64,000 nucleotides of DNA from [Bacillus] selenitireducens MLS10 (GTDB lineage Bacteria; Bacillota; Bacilli; Bacillales; Salisediminibacteriaceae): NCBI RefSeq assembly GCF_000093085.1, contig NC_014219.1:2348384-2412383 (forward strand). The letters run 5' to 3'. Positions within the stretch are counted from its first letter, which is position 1, and each line of letters starts with the position of its first letter. Below are positions 27,989 through 37,339 of this stretch, in pieces. The notes under the pieces are model-generated. The model worked only from the letters and a program-made list of their open reading frames with translations. It was not told the DNA's origin and did not search any database. The position numbers were made by a program, and so were the translations under genes.

Positions 27989-28661
27989 GCTGATCATCCC
28001 CTTTGTTCTTCAGACTGATGATTGATGATACCACTTCCTCAACAGACATGTCCGTGGAATCAAGAAGAATCGCATCCTCAGCCTGCCTTAACGGGGTTAC
28101 GTCCCGTTCAGTATCAAGTCGGTCACGGGTTTCAATATCCTGTTTTAACTGATCAAAGTCCGTGGAGATTCCTTTTTTGATCTGTTCATCGTAACGCCGT
28201 CGGGCACGTTCTTCAACTGGTGCGGTTAAATACACTTTCAGTTTCGCATCAGGCAAAACGGCAGTTCCGATGTCTCGACCGTCCATAACGGTACCACCTG
28301 AAGCTGCCAAAGCTTGCTGTCGTTTGACCAAATCTTCCCGGATTTTACGGTGAGCTGCTACGTACGAGACACGCTCTGTCACCTCCGGAGCGCGGATTTG
28401 CTCCGAACGATCTGCACCATCGCAATAAACTCTTGATTCGAGTCCATCCTGGACAAGGCCGATTTCCGTTTCTTTCAATAACTCCGCCAACGCGGATTCA
28501 TCATCGACATCGACACGCTGTTTGAGTGCTTTCCATGTAACGACTCTGTACATCGCCCCGGTATCAATATAAGTAAAGCCAAGTTGTTCTGCCACCATTC
28601 GGGCAACGGTGCTCTTCCCCGCACCCGCAGGTCCGTCAATTGCAATATTGATTTTATTCAT
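27981..28661 (-). CDS. cmk: Cytidylate kinase
   Basis: Cmk phosphorylates CMP and dCMP with ATP. The P-loop is IDGPAGAGKSTVAR at residues 6-19, followed by YIDTGAMYRVVT, DGRDIGTAVLPDA near 130 and the arginine-rich lid region ARRRYDEQIKKG near 158. The 226-residue size is typical of the bacterial form with the CMP-binding insert. The ATG at 28661 has six bases after GAGGG and is preferred over the ATG at 28667. Confidence 0.96.
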   Translation of the reverse strand: MNKINIAIDGPAGAGKSTVARMVAEQLGFTYIDTGAMYRVVTWKALKQRVDVDDESALAELLKETEIGLVQDGLESRVYCDGADRSEQIRAPEVTERVSYVAAHRKIREDLVKRQQALAASGGTVMDGRDIGTAVLPDAKLKVYLTAPVEERARRRYDEQIKKGISTDFDQLKQDIETRDRLDTERDVTPLRQAEDAILLDSTDMSVEEVVSSIISLKNKGDDQLE

Positions 28662-28765
28662 GATCATCCCTCACTGCCATATCTTGTTAACCTTTTTAGA
28701 ACGAATGATGAATCTTCATTATTTTATCACATTCATTCCTGCATCGTCTTGTGTTATTTCACTTC

Positions 28766-29428
28766 TTAACGCATTCTTTCTTTTCTGTTTCGTTCAAGCT
28801 GCTTCTCGAAAGCGTACCGAATGACTTTTTGTCTGTCATGCTCATTAATATCGGAGAATTTACATGAACATTTTATCGGCGTTTTACCGTCAATAATCCG
28901 AATCACTTCTGCTGTGGCCTGTACATATTCAATGCCGCCGACTCTGAACGGAATTGAGATCCATAAATCAAGCTCATCTTTCTCTTTCAGTTTATGGTTC
29001 CCTTGAAGCACCAGTGCTGCTCCACCTCCGCTTATATCGAGTGTTACCGTTGTAAAAGGAGACAGTCCTTCCCGTTTTGGGTGTACTGCCACATCGACCG
29101 CGGTGTCGACACGTACATATTCTCGTCTTTGAATACGCAAATATTCATCTTTTCCCGGATCCTTCAGAACAAGCATCGGGATTCCTCTGTCCACTTTCCC
29201 TAACACCTGTGTTTCGAATGAATAGACTGCCTGATCCTTTCCGGCGAACCATACCCTGAACTCGGTACCCTCCATAAAATAACTTGGTTTTTTATTCTCT
29301 TCATTCACTGGAAAATCAATATAGACAAACGTTTTTTCGTAATCGAGCACTTTACTTTTAAAACGCTGTTTCTGTTCTCCGTCAGGCACTTTCAACTCAA
29401 GGTGAATGGTCTGTCCGACTTTAATCAT
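28766..29428 (-). CDS. ypfA: PilZ-domain c-di-GMP receptor, YpfA/MotI-like
   Basis: A 220-residue cytosolic protein with an N-terminal YcgR-like barrel and a C-terminal PilZ domain. The c-di-GMP motif is complete: RIQRREYVRV near residue 98 (RxxxR) and LDISGGGAAL near 131 (D-x-S-x-x-G). In B. subtilis the same gene in the same place (ypfA, also motI or dgrA) slows flagella by binding the stator when c-di-GMP is high. A like role is inferred here, consistent with cheR in the window. The ATG at 29428 is preferred over the frame start at 29452. Confidence 0.9.
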   Translation of the reverse strand: MIKVGQTIHLELKVPDGEQKQRFKSKVLDYEKTFVYIDFPVNEENKKPSYFMEGTEFRVWFAGKDQAVYSFETQVLGKVDRGIPMLVLKDPGKDEYLRIQRREYVRVDTAVDVAVHPKREGLSPFTTVTLDISGGGAALVLQGNHKLKEKDELDLWISIPFRVGGIEYVQATAEVIRIIDGKTPIKCSCKFSDINEHDRQKVIRYAFEKQLERNRKERMR

Positions 29429-29553
29429 TACATCACCACCTTTGCACGGCATAAAAACATGTATCCGGTCAAATTATACCATGAAATTCCTTATACTACC
29501 GCCATATATCATTATCTTTTTATGTAGGGCAGATCTGAAAATCCGCCTTTTTT

Positions 29554-29584
29554 GAAAAAAAGGTGTGAGCGTTGACTCACACCT
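29554..29584 (-). terminator. Terminator after the zinc-ribbon gene
   Basis: The arms AGGTGTGAG and CTCACACCT form a perfect 9-bp stem with a six-base loop, followed by a run of six or seven T residues on the minus strand. Confidence 0.93.
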
Positions 29585-29589
29585 GCTTC

Positions 29590-29760
29590 TTACCCTTCTT
29601 CAGTCACATCAATGTCAAATTTGGTTTCATTTCCGCATACGCAGCGTTTGAAACCTGTGTCGAGACCTCCTTCTTCATTGGGGCGGCCTCTGAGAATATA
29701 TTTCTCACCACATTCCTGACATCTGATAATCACTTTAAAACGTTGCTTTGTTTCTGGCAT
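29590..29760 (-). CDS. Small zinc-ribbon-like protein
   Basis: A 56-residue protein with two cysteine pairs, IRCQECGEKY near residue 13 and RCVCGNET near 39, spaced like a rubredoxin-type zinc ribbon. The tail is acidic. The ATG at 29760 follows GGAG by eight bases and the gene has a strong terminator, so it is a real transcription unit. It stands in the interval where B. subtilis has sleB and ypeB. The function is unknown; a metal-binding or nucleic-acid-binding adaptor is possible. Confidence 0.75.
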   Translation of the reverse strand: MPETKQRFKVIIRCQECGEKYILRGRPNEEGGLDTGFKRCVCGNETKFDIDVTEEG

Positions 29761-29799
29761 TTCATTCACTCCTTCAATCAATAACGGGTCATTCTGTTA

Positions 29800-30501
29800 C
29801 TAATTGTGTCTGTGACTACTACTATACAATGAATCGGAGGTATCCTTCAAATAATCAGAAAGACTGTCTTGGTTTGCCTGCTTGATTTTCTGCAGGGCAA
29901 TTGCCCATAAAGCGACCATAAGCGGTACCATAGCCGTCAGCACCACGGTCTGATTCGAGAGGGTAACATGATAAAGTCCATGAAAGAGTACCGGAATCAG
30001 GAGGGCGAGTGACAATAAAGACTTTCTTTTGTTTGGAGAGAATTTTGCCATTCCAAAATAATACCCCATGAGCACACCGACAAGTGCATGAACCGTCACT
30101 GGAAACAGCGCTCGGTAAATGGCAATTTCAATGCCATAAAAACTCAGGTAAAAGAGGTTTTCCAAAGAGGCAAAACCCAATGATACAGACGATGCATATA
30201 CGATTCCGTCATACCTCGAATTAAATTCCACGTGATGAAAGATAAAGAGCATGACCGTAAACCATTTAAAAAATTCTTCGACAAGCGCCACTTGTATAAA
30301 ACTTTGCATCAGAACCCCGGAAAAATAGAGCTCTTGAGACATTCCAAATTGGAGGAAGGATACCGGGAAGACCAGTAACATGCCAAAGAAGAAGCCTTTT
30401 GCCACGAGTGTAACCGGCTCTGGGTCAAGCTCATCTTTCAAATACAAAAACATAAGTAAAGCAAGTGCAGGTGCAAATGAGGCAATCAGAACCGTGAGCA
30501 T
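29800..30501 (-). CDS. prsW: PrsW-family intramembrane metalloprotease
   Basis: A 233-residue membrane protein with about seven helices. The family motifs are EEFFKW near residue 75 (EExxK), a second glutamate in SLENLFYLS near 112, and the histidines in VTVHALVGVLMGYY near 136 and LFHGLYHV near 172. In B. subtilis PrsW makes the first cut in the anti-sigma factor RsiW to release SigW under envelope stress. sigW and rsiW are not in the window. It lies in the B. subtilis-like order gudB-ypdA-prsW, with an asparaginase gene inserted. Confidence 0.92.
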   Translation of the reverse strand: MLTVLIASFAPALALLMFLYLKDELDPEPVTLVAKGFFFGMLLVFPVSFLQFGMSQELYFSGVLMQSFIQVALVEEFFKWFTVMLFIFHHVEFNSRYDGIVYASSVSLGFASLENLFYLSFYGIEIAIYRALFPVTVHALVGVLMGYYFGMAKFSPNKRKSLLSLALLIPVLFHGLYHVTLSNQTVVLTAMVPLMVALWAIALQKIKQANQDSLSDYLKDTSDSLYSSSHRHN

Positions 30502-30504
30502 GAC

Positions 30505-31464
30505 TCAATCACCTTTATACAGTGAGTGAAGGGGTGACCCGGAGCGCAAAGCGCAAATAAGCCTGATTCTTGCTTTCTTTGCATCGTAATCTCCGCCTAG
30601 GAGTGCACCTTCCGCAAAAAGATGATACGCGCTACCCTGATAATCATAAACCGGATAGACCGCCCCTTCCTCTGAAGAGGTCGTAATCACCACGGGAATC
30701 TGATTTGACAGTGCCTCCTTGATTCCATCAACGAGGGCCGGATCCACCTGCCCGCGACCATACCCTTCCACAATCAGTCCGTCAACCTCATTATTATTGC
30801 AAGCATCAATCAATAATGTCGATGACTGCATGGCGGATTTGATTAACTCAACCTGTACCTGTTTCTCGGAAACCTGGAATGTCTCATGTCTGACAGGCTT
30901 TTGAAACACCTGAACCTGATCATGATCAATGATACCGAGATAACCGAAACCAAAAGCATTGAACCCCTGTATATTCGAAGCATGCTCTTTCTTCACATAT
31001 CGAGCAGCGAAAATCCGCTCATTAAATACGACCGTGACGCCCGTTTCATGCATATCTGCCGAAGCTGCAGCATGAATCGCATGCCGTAAATTGATAAATG
31101 CATCGCTTCCGAGATCGTCAGGCGAGCGCTGAGAGCCAGTTAATACAACCGGGCGGGATTCTTCTGTTGTGATATCAAGATAGTAGGCGGATTCCTCTAA
31201 CGTATCCGTACCGTGAGTAATGACGAATCCACTGATTTTGCTTTCAGATTCTTCAATTATTGTACGGATATCATCAAGGTCGTGAAACGTAATATGAGAA
31301 CTCGGTTTTTGTAAAACAGAGCGTATCGTCACTTTGATTGTTGAAGGTAATCCGATTTTCTCTGCAAGCTCTTCCCCTGAATAGGCACCTGCCTCAAGGC
31401 GACCGGATTCATTTTCTTTACTGGCAATGGTTCCTCCAGTTGAAATCACCAATACTTCTTTCAT
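30505..31464 (-). CDS. ansA: L-asparaginase (type I-like, cytoplasmic)
   Basis: A 319-residue asparaginase with both threonine active-site motifs: VISTGGTIASKE at residues 5-16 and FVITHGTDTLEESAYYL near 80. The catalytic lysine-bearing stretch and the N-terminal flexible loop are normal. There is no signal peptide, so it acts in the cytoplasm. The ATG at 31464 follows GGAGG by nine bases; the frame extension to 31521 has no support. Its product aspartate, and ammonia, link to the glutamate dehydrogenase encoded nearby. Confidence 0.92.
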   Translation of the reverse strand: MKEVLVISTGGTIASKENESGRLEAGAYSGEELAEKIGLPSTIKVTIRSVLQKPSSHITFHDLDDIRTIIEESESKISGFVITHGTDTLEESAYYLDITTEESRPVVLTGSQRSPDDLGSDAFINLRHAIHAAASADMHETGVTVVFNERIFAARYVKKEHASNIQGFNAFGFGYLGIIDHDQVQVFQKPVRHETFQVSEKQVQVELIKSAMQSSTLLIDACNNNEVDGLIVEGYGRGQVDPALVDGIKEALSNQIPVVITTSSEEGAVYPVYDYQGSAYHLFAEGALLGGDYDAKKARIRLICALRSGSPLHSLYKGD

Positions 31465-31486
31465 GTTTTGTCCCCTCCAGCCTGAA

Positions 31487-32476
31487 TCAGTCATGAAACT
31501 GCGCACCAAGATGAGATGCAATCAAACCTCCATGATGACGGCCATTTTCGATAAAGATTTCGTTCGCATTATTTCCAGCCGCAATCACGCCTGCTATATA
31601 AATTCCATCAACATTCGTCTCCATGGATTCACTGTTGAATACAGGTCTCCCCGTCTCCATGTCGACTTCAACACCCATCGATCGGATAAAGGAGTGATCA
31701 GGATGATAACCGGTCATGGCAAACACGAAATCCGCTCTGTCATTCCGTTTTGTACCCGTAACATCAGATACGGAAATCGTATCTTCTCCAATTTCATGAA
31801 TCTCCGTCTCAAAGTGCATCATAATCTTCCCCTGCTTGACGAGCGATTCGAAGTCAGGCAATATCCACGGCTTGATGCTTGATGAATAATTGTCGTACCT
31901 GCAGTATACGCTGACTTCCGCTCCTGCTTTCTCTAATTCAAGGGCGGCATCGATGGCAGAATTTTTCCCTCCAATAACCGCAACCTTTTGATTATAAAAC
32001 GGATGAGCTTCATGAAAATAATGAAAGACATGTTTCTGATCTTCACCTGGAATATGCATATAATTCGGTGAATCATAATAACCGGTTGCAACGATAACCG
32101 CATGAGCGTCACGTTCCATTGTTAGTCCGTTCTGTTTAACAGAAGTAACCTTGAAATCATGAATACCGAGTCGGTCGATTTTGGTGACTTCTTCGTATGC
32201 TTCAATCGTCAGTCCGTATTCTTCGACGACTTTTCGGTAATAGACCAGCGCTTCATTTCGTTTCGGTTTTCGCTCCGTGCTGTAAAACGGAATATCCCCG
32301 ATAGCAAGCTTTTCACTTGTACTGAAAAACTGCTGGTGCGTCGGGTATCTGTAAAGCGCATGAACGATATTGCCACGTTCGATGACAGTAACATCAAATC
32401 CGGCTTTTTCACATTCAATCGCAGCAGACAGCCCGCATGGACCTGCTCCGATAATAATCACTTTTCTTTTAGACAT
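31487..32476 (-). CDS. ypdA: YpdA, bacillithiol-disulfide reductase-type flavoprotein
   Basis: A 329-residue two-dinucleotide-fold flavoprotein. The FAD motif is IIGAGPCGLSAAIECEKAG at the N-terminus and the NADPH motif is VIGGKNSAIDAALELEKAG near residue 166. The thioredoxin reductase CxxC is absent, which is typical of YpdA (Bdr). In Bacillaceae and staphylococci this enzyme reduces bacillithiol disulfide. The gene lies next to gudB as in B. subtilis. Confidence 0.93.
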   Translation of the reverse strand: MSKRKVIIIGAGPCGLSAAIECEKAGFDVTVIERGNIVHALYRYPTHQQFFSTSEKLAIGDIPFYSTERKPKRNEALVYYRKVVEEYGLTIEAYEEVTKIDRLGIHDFKVTSVKQNGLTMERDAHAVIVATGYYDSPNYMHIPGEDQKHVFHYFHEAHPFYNQKVAVIGGKNSAIDAALELEKAGAEVSVYCRYDNYSSSIKPWILPDFESLVKQGKIMMHFETEIHEIGEDTISVSDVTGTKRNDRADFVFAMTGYHPDHSFIRSMGVEVDMETGRPVFNSESMETNVDGIYIAGVIAAGNNANEIFIENGRHHGGLIASHLGAQFHD

Positions 32477-32582
32477 CGTGCTTCACCTCAGTATGCGATT
32501 GATTCCGATTGTTCCCCATTAACCGGAAAGAACCCTCCCTGTAAAATGGAGAGTTCTTTCTTATCATACTGTGTTTTATTGT

Positions 32583-33842
32583 TTAAATCCAGCCTCGGAA
32601 TCGACTTGCTTCCGCCATTTTCCTGACACCTACCATGTATGCTGCGAGTCTCATGTCAACGTTTCGCAGGCTCGCCACCTTATAAACGTTTTCAAAAGAA
32701 GTGGTCATAACCTTCTCGAGCTTTTCTTCCACTTCTTCTTCTTCCCAATAATAACCCTGGTTATTCTGAACCCATTCAAAGTAGGAAACGGTCACCCCGC
32801 CTGCGCTCGCAAGGACATCCGGCACAAGCAAAATGTCTCTGTCATGAAGAATTTTGGTTGCGTCCATTGTCGTCGGTCCGTTAGCAGCCTCAACCACAAT
32901 TGACGCTTTGATATTTGCCGCATTTGCTTCAGTAATCTGGTTTTCTATCGCCGCAGGAACAAGGATATCGCAATCAAGCTCCAGTAATTCCTGATTCGTC
33001 AGTACGTTGTTAAACAGATTGGTTACCGTTCCAAAGCTGTCTCTGCGGTCGAGAAGATAGTCAATATCCAAACCATCAGGATCGTGCAGGCCGCCATTCA
33101 CATCCGAGATCCCGACAATTTTCGCTCCGGCATCGTGCATGAATTTCGCAAGAAAACTTCCTGCATTTCCAAAACCCTGAATCACGACCCTCGCTCCCTC
33201 GACCGTAATGCCTTTTTTCTTTGCCGCTTCACGAATACAGATTGTAACACCTTTTGCTGTAGCCGATTCGCGACCGTGGGAACCGCCGAGGACGAGAGGC
33301 TTCCCCGTAATAAAGCCAGGGGAATCAAATTCTTTCATTCGGCTGTATTCGTCCATCATCCAGGCCATGATCTGAGAATTCGTAAATACGTCCGGTGCAG
33401 GGATGTCTTTTGTAGGCCCGACAATCTGACTGATGGCCCGGACATATCCCCGGCTAAGCCGTTCGATTTCCCGGAAGGACATCTGTCTTGGATCACAAAC
33501 GATACCGCCTTTACCCCCACCATAAGGTAAATCCACAATTCCTGCCTTCAAACTCATCCATATGGAGAGCGCCCGGACTTCCATTTCAGTAACGTCCGGA
33601 TGAAAGCGCACGCCCCCCTTTGTCGGACCTACACTGTCATTATGCTGCGCCCTGTATCCCGTGAATATCTCGATGGACCCATCATCCATTCGGACCGGAA
33701 TCCTCACAGTCATCATTCTGAGCGGCTCTTTCATCAGTTCATACACTTCGTCCTGATAACCGAGTTTCCCCAGTGCTTGCTTAATCACTGTCTGCGTGGA
33801 TTCCAACACATTCTTTTCTTTTTTGCTTTCTTCTGTTGACAT
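32583..33842 (-). CDS. gudB: NAD-specific glutamate dehydrogenase
   Basis: A 419-residue catabolic glutamate dehydrogenase that oxidises glutamate to 2-oxoglutarate and ammonia. It contains KGGVRFHPDVTEMEVRALS near residue 82, the catalytic lysine in PYGGGKGGI near 108, PAPDVFT near 150, and the NAD-binding GFGNAGSFLAKF near 220. The ATG at 33842 follows AGGGGTGA. A cre-like element lies just upstream. By place and sequence it is GudB/RocG-like; whether it is active or regulated like either cannot be told from sequence. No insertion of the inactivating kind seen in the laboratory B. subtilis GudB was noticed. Confidence 0.96.
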   Translation of the reverse strand: MSTEESKKEKNVLESTQTVIKQALGKLGYQDEVYELMKEPLRMMTVRIPVRMDDGSIEIFTGYRAQHNDSVGPTKGGVRFHPDVTEMEVRALSIWMSLKAGIVDLPYGGGKGGIVCDPRQMSFREIERLSRGYVRAISQIVGPTKDIPAPDVFTNSQIMAWMMDEYSRMKEFDSPGFITGKPLVLGGSHGRESATAKGVTICIREAAKKKGITVEGARVVIQGFGNAGSFLAKFMHDAGAKIVGISDVNGGLHDPDGLDIDYLLDRRDSFGTVTNLFNNVLTNQELLELDCDILVPAAIENQITEANAANIKASIVVEAANGPTTMDATKILHDRDILLVPDVLASAGGVTVSYFEWVQNNQGYYWEEEEVEEKLEKVMTTSFENVYKVASLRNVDMRLAAYMVGVRKMAEASRFRGWI

Positions 33843-33874
33843 TCTCTTCACCCCTGTGAACATTCTGTCTTTTG

Positions 33875-33889
33875 CGTATGCGCTTACAC
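33875..33889 (-). promoter_or_regulatory. cre-like element upstream of gudB
   Basis: The minus strand reads GTGTAAGCGCATACG, which keeps the TGTAAGCG core and differs from the CcpA consensus at the outer W positions and one inner base. It lies about 33-47 bases upstream of the gudB start. Catabolite repression of glutamate breakdown is known for rocG in B. subtilis. Confidence 0.5.
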
Positions 33890-33945
33890 CTGTCTATACG
33901 TCCATGATAATGAAGTTTTGCCTGTTTGACCAGCTCAAATTTTGA

Positions 33946-34857
33946 TCAACTGTTATTCGTCTTCATCCAATCAAGCCAATCTGCATCCTGATCATGTTCT
34001 CCAATCAAATGCTGCCTGTATTTGTTTTTAAAGGACGTCTTCATTCTATGTACCGCCGTACCTCCGATACCAACCTGAATATCTTTTCGGTCTTTGGCAA
34101 TACGGTCAACAAGTTTCAAACCCGCATCAAGATGCCCGGACATGGTGACCGAGATGACCGCAAATTTTGATTTTGTTTCATCCAGTACCTTTATAATATC
34201 TGATTCTGGAATACCGCCGCCCAAATAGATCGTTTCATAACCCCTTTGCTTCAGATAAAAAGTAAAAACGAGCAACCCGATTTCATGGGTCTCCCCCGGA
34301 GCGCACACACACAGAACTTTCGGAAGCAGCCCATTAACCGGCAATGATTGAAAAACCATCCCTATCCTTGTACGTATATAGGCAGTTGCATAGTGTTCAT
34401 GTGCCGTTGTGATTTGGCCCCGCTCCCAGAGCTCTCCAATCTCAACAAGTATGCCTCCCAAAATGGACATGACGACGGTTTCTGTGGAAAACGTATTAAA
34501 AGCATGATCCATATGCCTCGTGGCAGCAGACTCATCAAACTGAAGAAGTGCTGTCCGAATATTGTTTTTCATATCTTCAATTTGATTAACCGGTTCTGAG
34601 CCTGAATTTGGAGCGTTCATAATCTCTTCTCTGTCGAGTAAATCTACAGCCTGACCGACTGTAAATCCTTTATCCACCTGTTCAATGATCCATTTTAATA
34701 TCTTGAGATGTTCATCTGTATACAGTCTGTGGCCTGCATCATTTCGAACCGGATCCACCACCTGATACCGGCGCTCCCACGCACGTAATGTTCCCGCATG
34801 AATCCCCAGCATGTTTGAAACGGCCTTGATGTTATATTTTCCTGTGGAATCTGCCAT
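33946..34857 (-). CDS. MerR-family cobalamin-binding regulator, CarH/LitR-like
   Basis: A 303-residue regulator with three parts: an N-terminal MerR helix-turn-helix (KAVSNMLGIHAGTLRAWERRY), a helical domain, and a Rossmann-type B12-binding domain. The W-x9-EH signature of CarH/LitR is present (WERGQITTAHEH) and the cobalamin motif ExHxxG appears as ETHEIG near residue 200. In CarH, adenosylcobalamin is split by light and the repressor leaves DNA. The residue directly after the tryptophan is Glu, where Thermus CarH has the histidine that forms the light-state ligand. The target genes are unknown. The promoter has a dyad over the -10, suggesting self-control. Confidence 0.88.
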   Translation of the reverse strand: MADSTGKYNIKAVSNMLGIHAGTLRAWERRYQVVDPVRNDAGHRLYTDEHLKILKWIIEQVDKGFTVGQAVDLLDREEIMNAPNSGSEPVNQIEDMKNNIRTALLQFDESAATRHMDHAFNTFSTETVVMSILGGILVEIGELWERGQITTAHEHYATAYIRTRIGMVFQSLPVNGLLPKVLCVCAPGETHEIGLLVFTFYLKQRGYETIYLGGGIPESDIIKVLDETKSKFAVISVTMSGHLDAGLKLVDRIAKDRKDIQVGIGGTAVHRMKTSFKNKYRQHLIGEHDQDADWLDWMKTNNS

Positions 34858-34892
34858 TCTCGTCACCTACTTTTTGAAATAAACGCATACTG

Positions 34893-34924
34893 TTAGTATA
34901 AAACTAAGTGCGGGTAATGTGCAA
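34893..34924 (-). promoter_or_regulatory. Promoter and likely auto-operator of the CarH-like gene
   Basis: TTGCAC (34919-34924) and TATACT (34895-34900) are 18 bases apart. The dyad TTAGT-N5-ACTAA (34893-34907) overlaps the -10, as expected for a repressor site. The hairpin after fhs lies upstream. Confidence 0.6.
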
Positions 34925-34993
34925 ATCTTACCAACTGATCCCATCATATTTATAACATACCACTTATCTTACAGGAGTTGATCAACAAGTTGA

Positions 34994-35022
34994 AGAGGAA
35001 GGAGGACTTGCCCCCTTCCTCT
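34994..35022 (-). terminator. Hairpin after fhs, probable terminator
   Basis: AGAGGAAGGGGG pairs with CCTCCTTCCTCT with one mismatch. The following bases on the minus strand are TCAACTTG, a weak U-tract, so termination may be partial. Confidence 0.6.
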
Positions 35023-35037
35023 CACGATCATAACCGA

Positions 35038-36720
35038 TCAGAATAACCCGGTTGCCTTACCGGATTCATCCACATCCATATTCATGGCTGCAGGCCTTGC
35101 CGGAAGACCAGGCATCGTCATAATGTTACCTGTCAATGCAACGATAAAGCCTGCCCCATTTGAAATCTTCAACTCTCGGACGGTAATGGTAAATCCTTCG
35201 GGCCTTCCAAGTTTAGCCGGATCATCGGATAAAGAGTATTGACTTTTTGCCATACAGACAGGCAGACGCTCCCAGCCATTTGTTTTAAAATCTTGCAGCT
35301 GTTTACTCGCCTCTTTTGTAAAAGTCACACCCGACGCCCCATAGACCGTTTTCGCAATAGTTTCAATTTTCTTTTCAATAGATGCTTCCAAATCATACAG
35401 CGGCTTGAAATGATTCTCAGACTCGTCAATGACTTTCACGACTTTTTCAGCCAAATCGGTTCCGCCTTCTCCGCCATATTCCCACACATTCGCAAGTTCC
35501 ACTTCAATTCCTTTATCTTCACACCACTTCTTGAGAACCGCAATTTCTTCTTCTGAATCATGGACAAATCGATTGATGGCGACCACATGAGGCAGCCCGA
35601 ATGCCCGGATGGATTCCACATGTTTTTCGAGGTTCGAAAGACCTTTTTTCATTGCCTCAACATCAGGCTTCTTTAATTCATCTTTAGGTACTCCACCATG
35701 CATTTTCAGAGCCCTGATCGTCGCTACTATGACGACCAGGCTCGGGTCGATGTTCCCCGCTCTCATCTTGATATTCAGGAATTTCTCCGCCCCCAGATCT
35801 GCACCAAATCCGGCTTCTGTCACTACATAATCACCAAGTTTTGCTGCCAGTTTGGTTGCTATGACACTGTTACAGCCATGAGCAATATTTGCAAATGGAC
35901 CACCATGGATCAGTGCCGGCGTGTTTTCGAGCGTCTGAACGAGATTCGGTTTTATTGCTTCTTTTAAAAGAAGTGTCAAAGCTCCCTGTGCTTCAAGTTC
36001 CTCGACAGTCACAGGCTCCTGTTTTGAATTGTATCCTATCACGATACGCGAAAGGCGCGCCTTGAGGTCTTTCAAGTCTGTTGCCAGACAGAGTATTGCC
36101 ATGATCTCGGAAGCGACGGTAATATCAAAGCCCGATTCTCTTGGCACGCCATGCAGCGGACCACCCAGTCCGATATTAACATGACGGAGAGAACGGTCAT
36201 TCATATCCAACACCCGTTTCCAAGTCACTCTTCTTACATCCAGATCCAGTTGATTCCCCCGGTGTATATGGTTGTCAATCATAGCAGCCAATGCGTTGTG
36301 CGCTGTCGTAATCGCATGAATGTCTCCGGTAAAATGAAGATTGATATCTTCCATTGGAACTACCTGAGAGTATCCACCGCCTGCTGCACCGCCTTTGATG
36401 CCCATCGTGGGCCCGAGTGACGGTTCCCTTAATGCGATCATCGTTTTTTTACCGATTCTGTTTAATGCCTGACCAAGACCAACTGTAACGGTCGACTTCC
36501 CCTCACCTGCAGGGGTGGGATTGATCGCTGTCACCAAAATAATTTTACCGTCCTTTTGTTCAGATAAGCGGTTCATTAAATCGAGTGATAATTTACCTTT
36601 GTAATGTCCGTGAGGCTCCCATTCATCTTCTTTGATCTGCAAATCTTCAATAATTTCTTTGATTTTTACCATTTCGCAAGCCTGTGCAATTTCAATGTCT
36701 GATTTCACTTCTCTGGACAT
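35038..36720 (-). CDS. fhs: Formate-tetrahydrofolate ligase
   Basis: Fhs makes 10-formyltetrahydrofolate from formate, ATP and tetrahydrofolate. The 560-residue protein has the ATP motif [14 protein letters not shown] near residue 66, [25 protein letters not shown]-type signature split here as LREPSLGP and [15 protein letters not shown], and FTGDIHAIT near 125. The C-terminal half with [12 protein letters not shown] near 300 is intact. It is absent from B. subtilis 168 at this place. It may feed one-carbon units from formate to purine synthesis; the Tat Fe-S/cytochrome module at 56745-58446 hints at formate use, but that link is inference. Confidence 0.97.
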   Translation of the reverse strand: MSREVKSDIEIAQACEMVKIKEIIEDLQIKEDEWEPHGHYKGKLSLDLMNRLSEQKDGKIILVTAINPTPAGEGKSTVTVGLGQALNRIGKKTMIALREPSLGPTMGIKGGAAGGGYSQVVPMEDINLHFTGDIHAITTAHNALAAMIDNHIHRGNQLDLDVRRVTWKRVLDMNDRSLRHVNIGLGGPLHGVPRESGFDITVASEIMAILCLATDLKDLKARLSRIVIGYNSKQEPVTVEELEAQGALTLLLKEAIKPNLVQTLENTPALIHGGPFANIAHGCNSVIATKLAAKLGDYVVTEAGFGADLGAEKFLNIKMRAGNIDPSLVVIVATIRALKMHGGVPKDELKKPDVEAMKKGLSNLEKHVESIRAFGLPHVVAINRFVHDSEEEIAVLKKWCEDKGIEVELANVWEYGGEGGTDLAEKVVKVIDESENHFKPLYDLEASIEKKIETIAKTVYGASGVTFTKEASKQLQDFKTNGWERLPVCMAKSQYSLSDDPAKLGRPEGFTITVRELKISNGAGFIVALTGNIMTMPGLPARPAAMNMDVDESGKATGLF

Positions 36721-36775
36721 AGTACCCCTCCACGCATTTATGATAAATCCTGCATTATTATTTTATCATTCTCTG

Positions 36776-37333
36776 TCAAACGAAAGCAGGTTCCCCCTGA
36801 TCGGACAGATCCTCTCCTGCTTTGATAGCTTCTTCATTGACCGGAATGAGGTGTGCCTTGCGTTTTCCAAGAACATCTTCTAGAGCTTCTAACAGTGCAT
36901 CCCTTGATAAAACGCCGGTTTTACCGATCAGCGCACCAAGAATCACCATACCCGCTGCCCGTTCTTCAGAGAGACTGATGGCAATCGTTGAAGCCGGTAC
37001 GCGAATAACAGTAATATCGTCTCTGGCAGATTCAGAGTGAACGAGATCTGCATTAACGATGAGAACCCCACCGGATGCAAGTCTCGATTCGAATTTTTGA
37101 AAAGAAGGCTCATTCAACACGATGACGACAGACGGCTCGTCAATGACAGGTGAACCAAATGGCTCATCACTGATCACGACCTGAACATTGGCTGTACCCC
37201 CGCGCTGTTCAGGACCGTATGACGGCAGCGACGACACTTCTTTTCCTTCTTTCATACCGGCAAAGGTGAGAAGTTGCCCCATCGACATTACGCCTTGCCC
37301 GCCAAAGCCTGCAATGATGATCTCCTCTTTCAT
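36776..37333 (-). CDS. 2-oxoacid:ferredoxin oxidoreductase, gamma subunit
   Basis: A 185-residue subunit of the pyruvate/2-oxoacid ferredoxin oxidoreductase family. It starts IIIAGFGGQGVMSMGQLL and has SLPSYGPEQRGGTANVQVVIS near residue 36 and AAGMVILGALIGKTG near 128, the family marks of the gamma subunit. It is the last gene of the operon ferredoxin-alpha-beta-gamma, seven bases after beta. Together the four subunits oxidise a 2-oxoacid with CoA and reduce ferredoxin; 2-oxoisovalerate or 2-oxoglutarate are the probable substrates. Confidence 0.92.
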   Translation of the reverse strand: MKEEIIIAGFGGQGVMSMGQLLTFAGMKEGKEVSSLPSYGPEQRGGTANVQVVISDEPFGSPVIDEPSVVIVLNEPSFQKFESRLASGGVLIVNADLVHSESARDDITVIRVPASTIAISLSEERAAGMVILGALIGKTGVLSRDALLEALEDVLGKRKAHLIPVNEEAIKAGEDLSDQGEPAFV

Positions 37334-37339
37334 GTTTCA

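Noticed and set aside
32159-32626. 155-residue plus-strand frame opposite ypdA
   Set aside because: Antisense to an intact flavoprotein gene and without a start signal or recognisable motifs.
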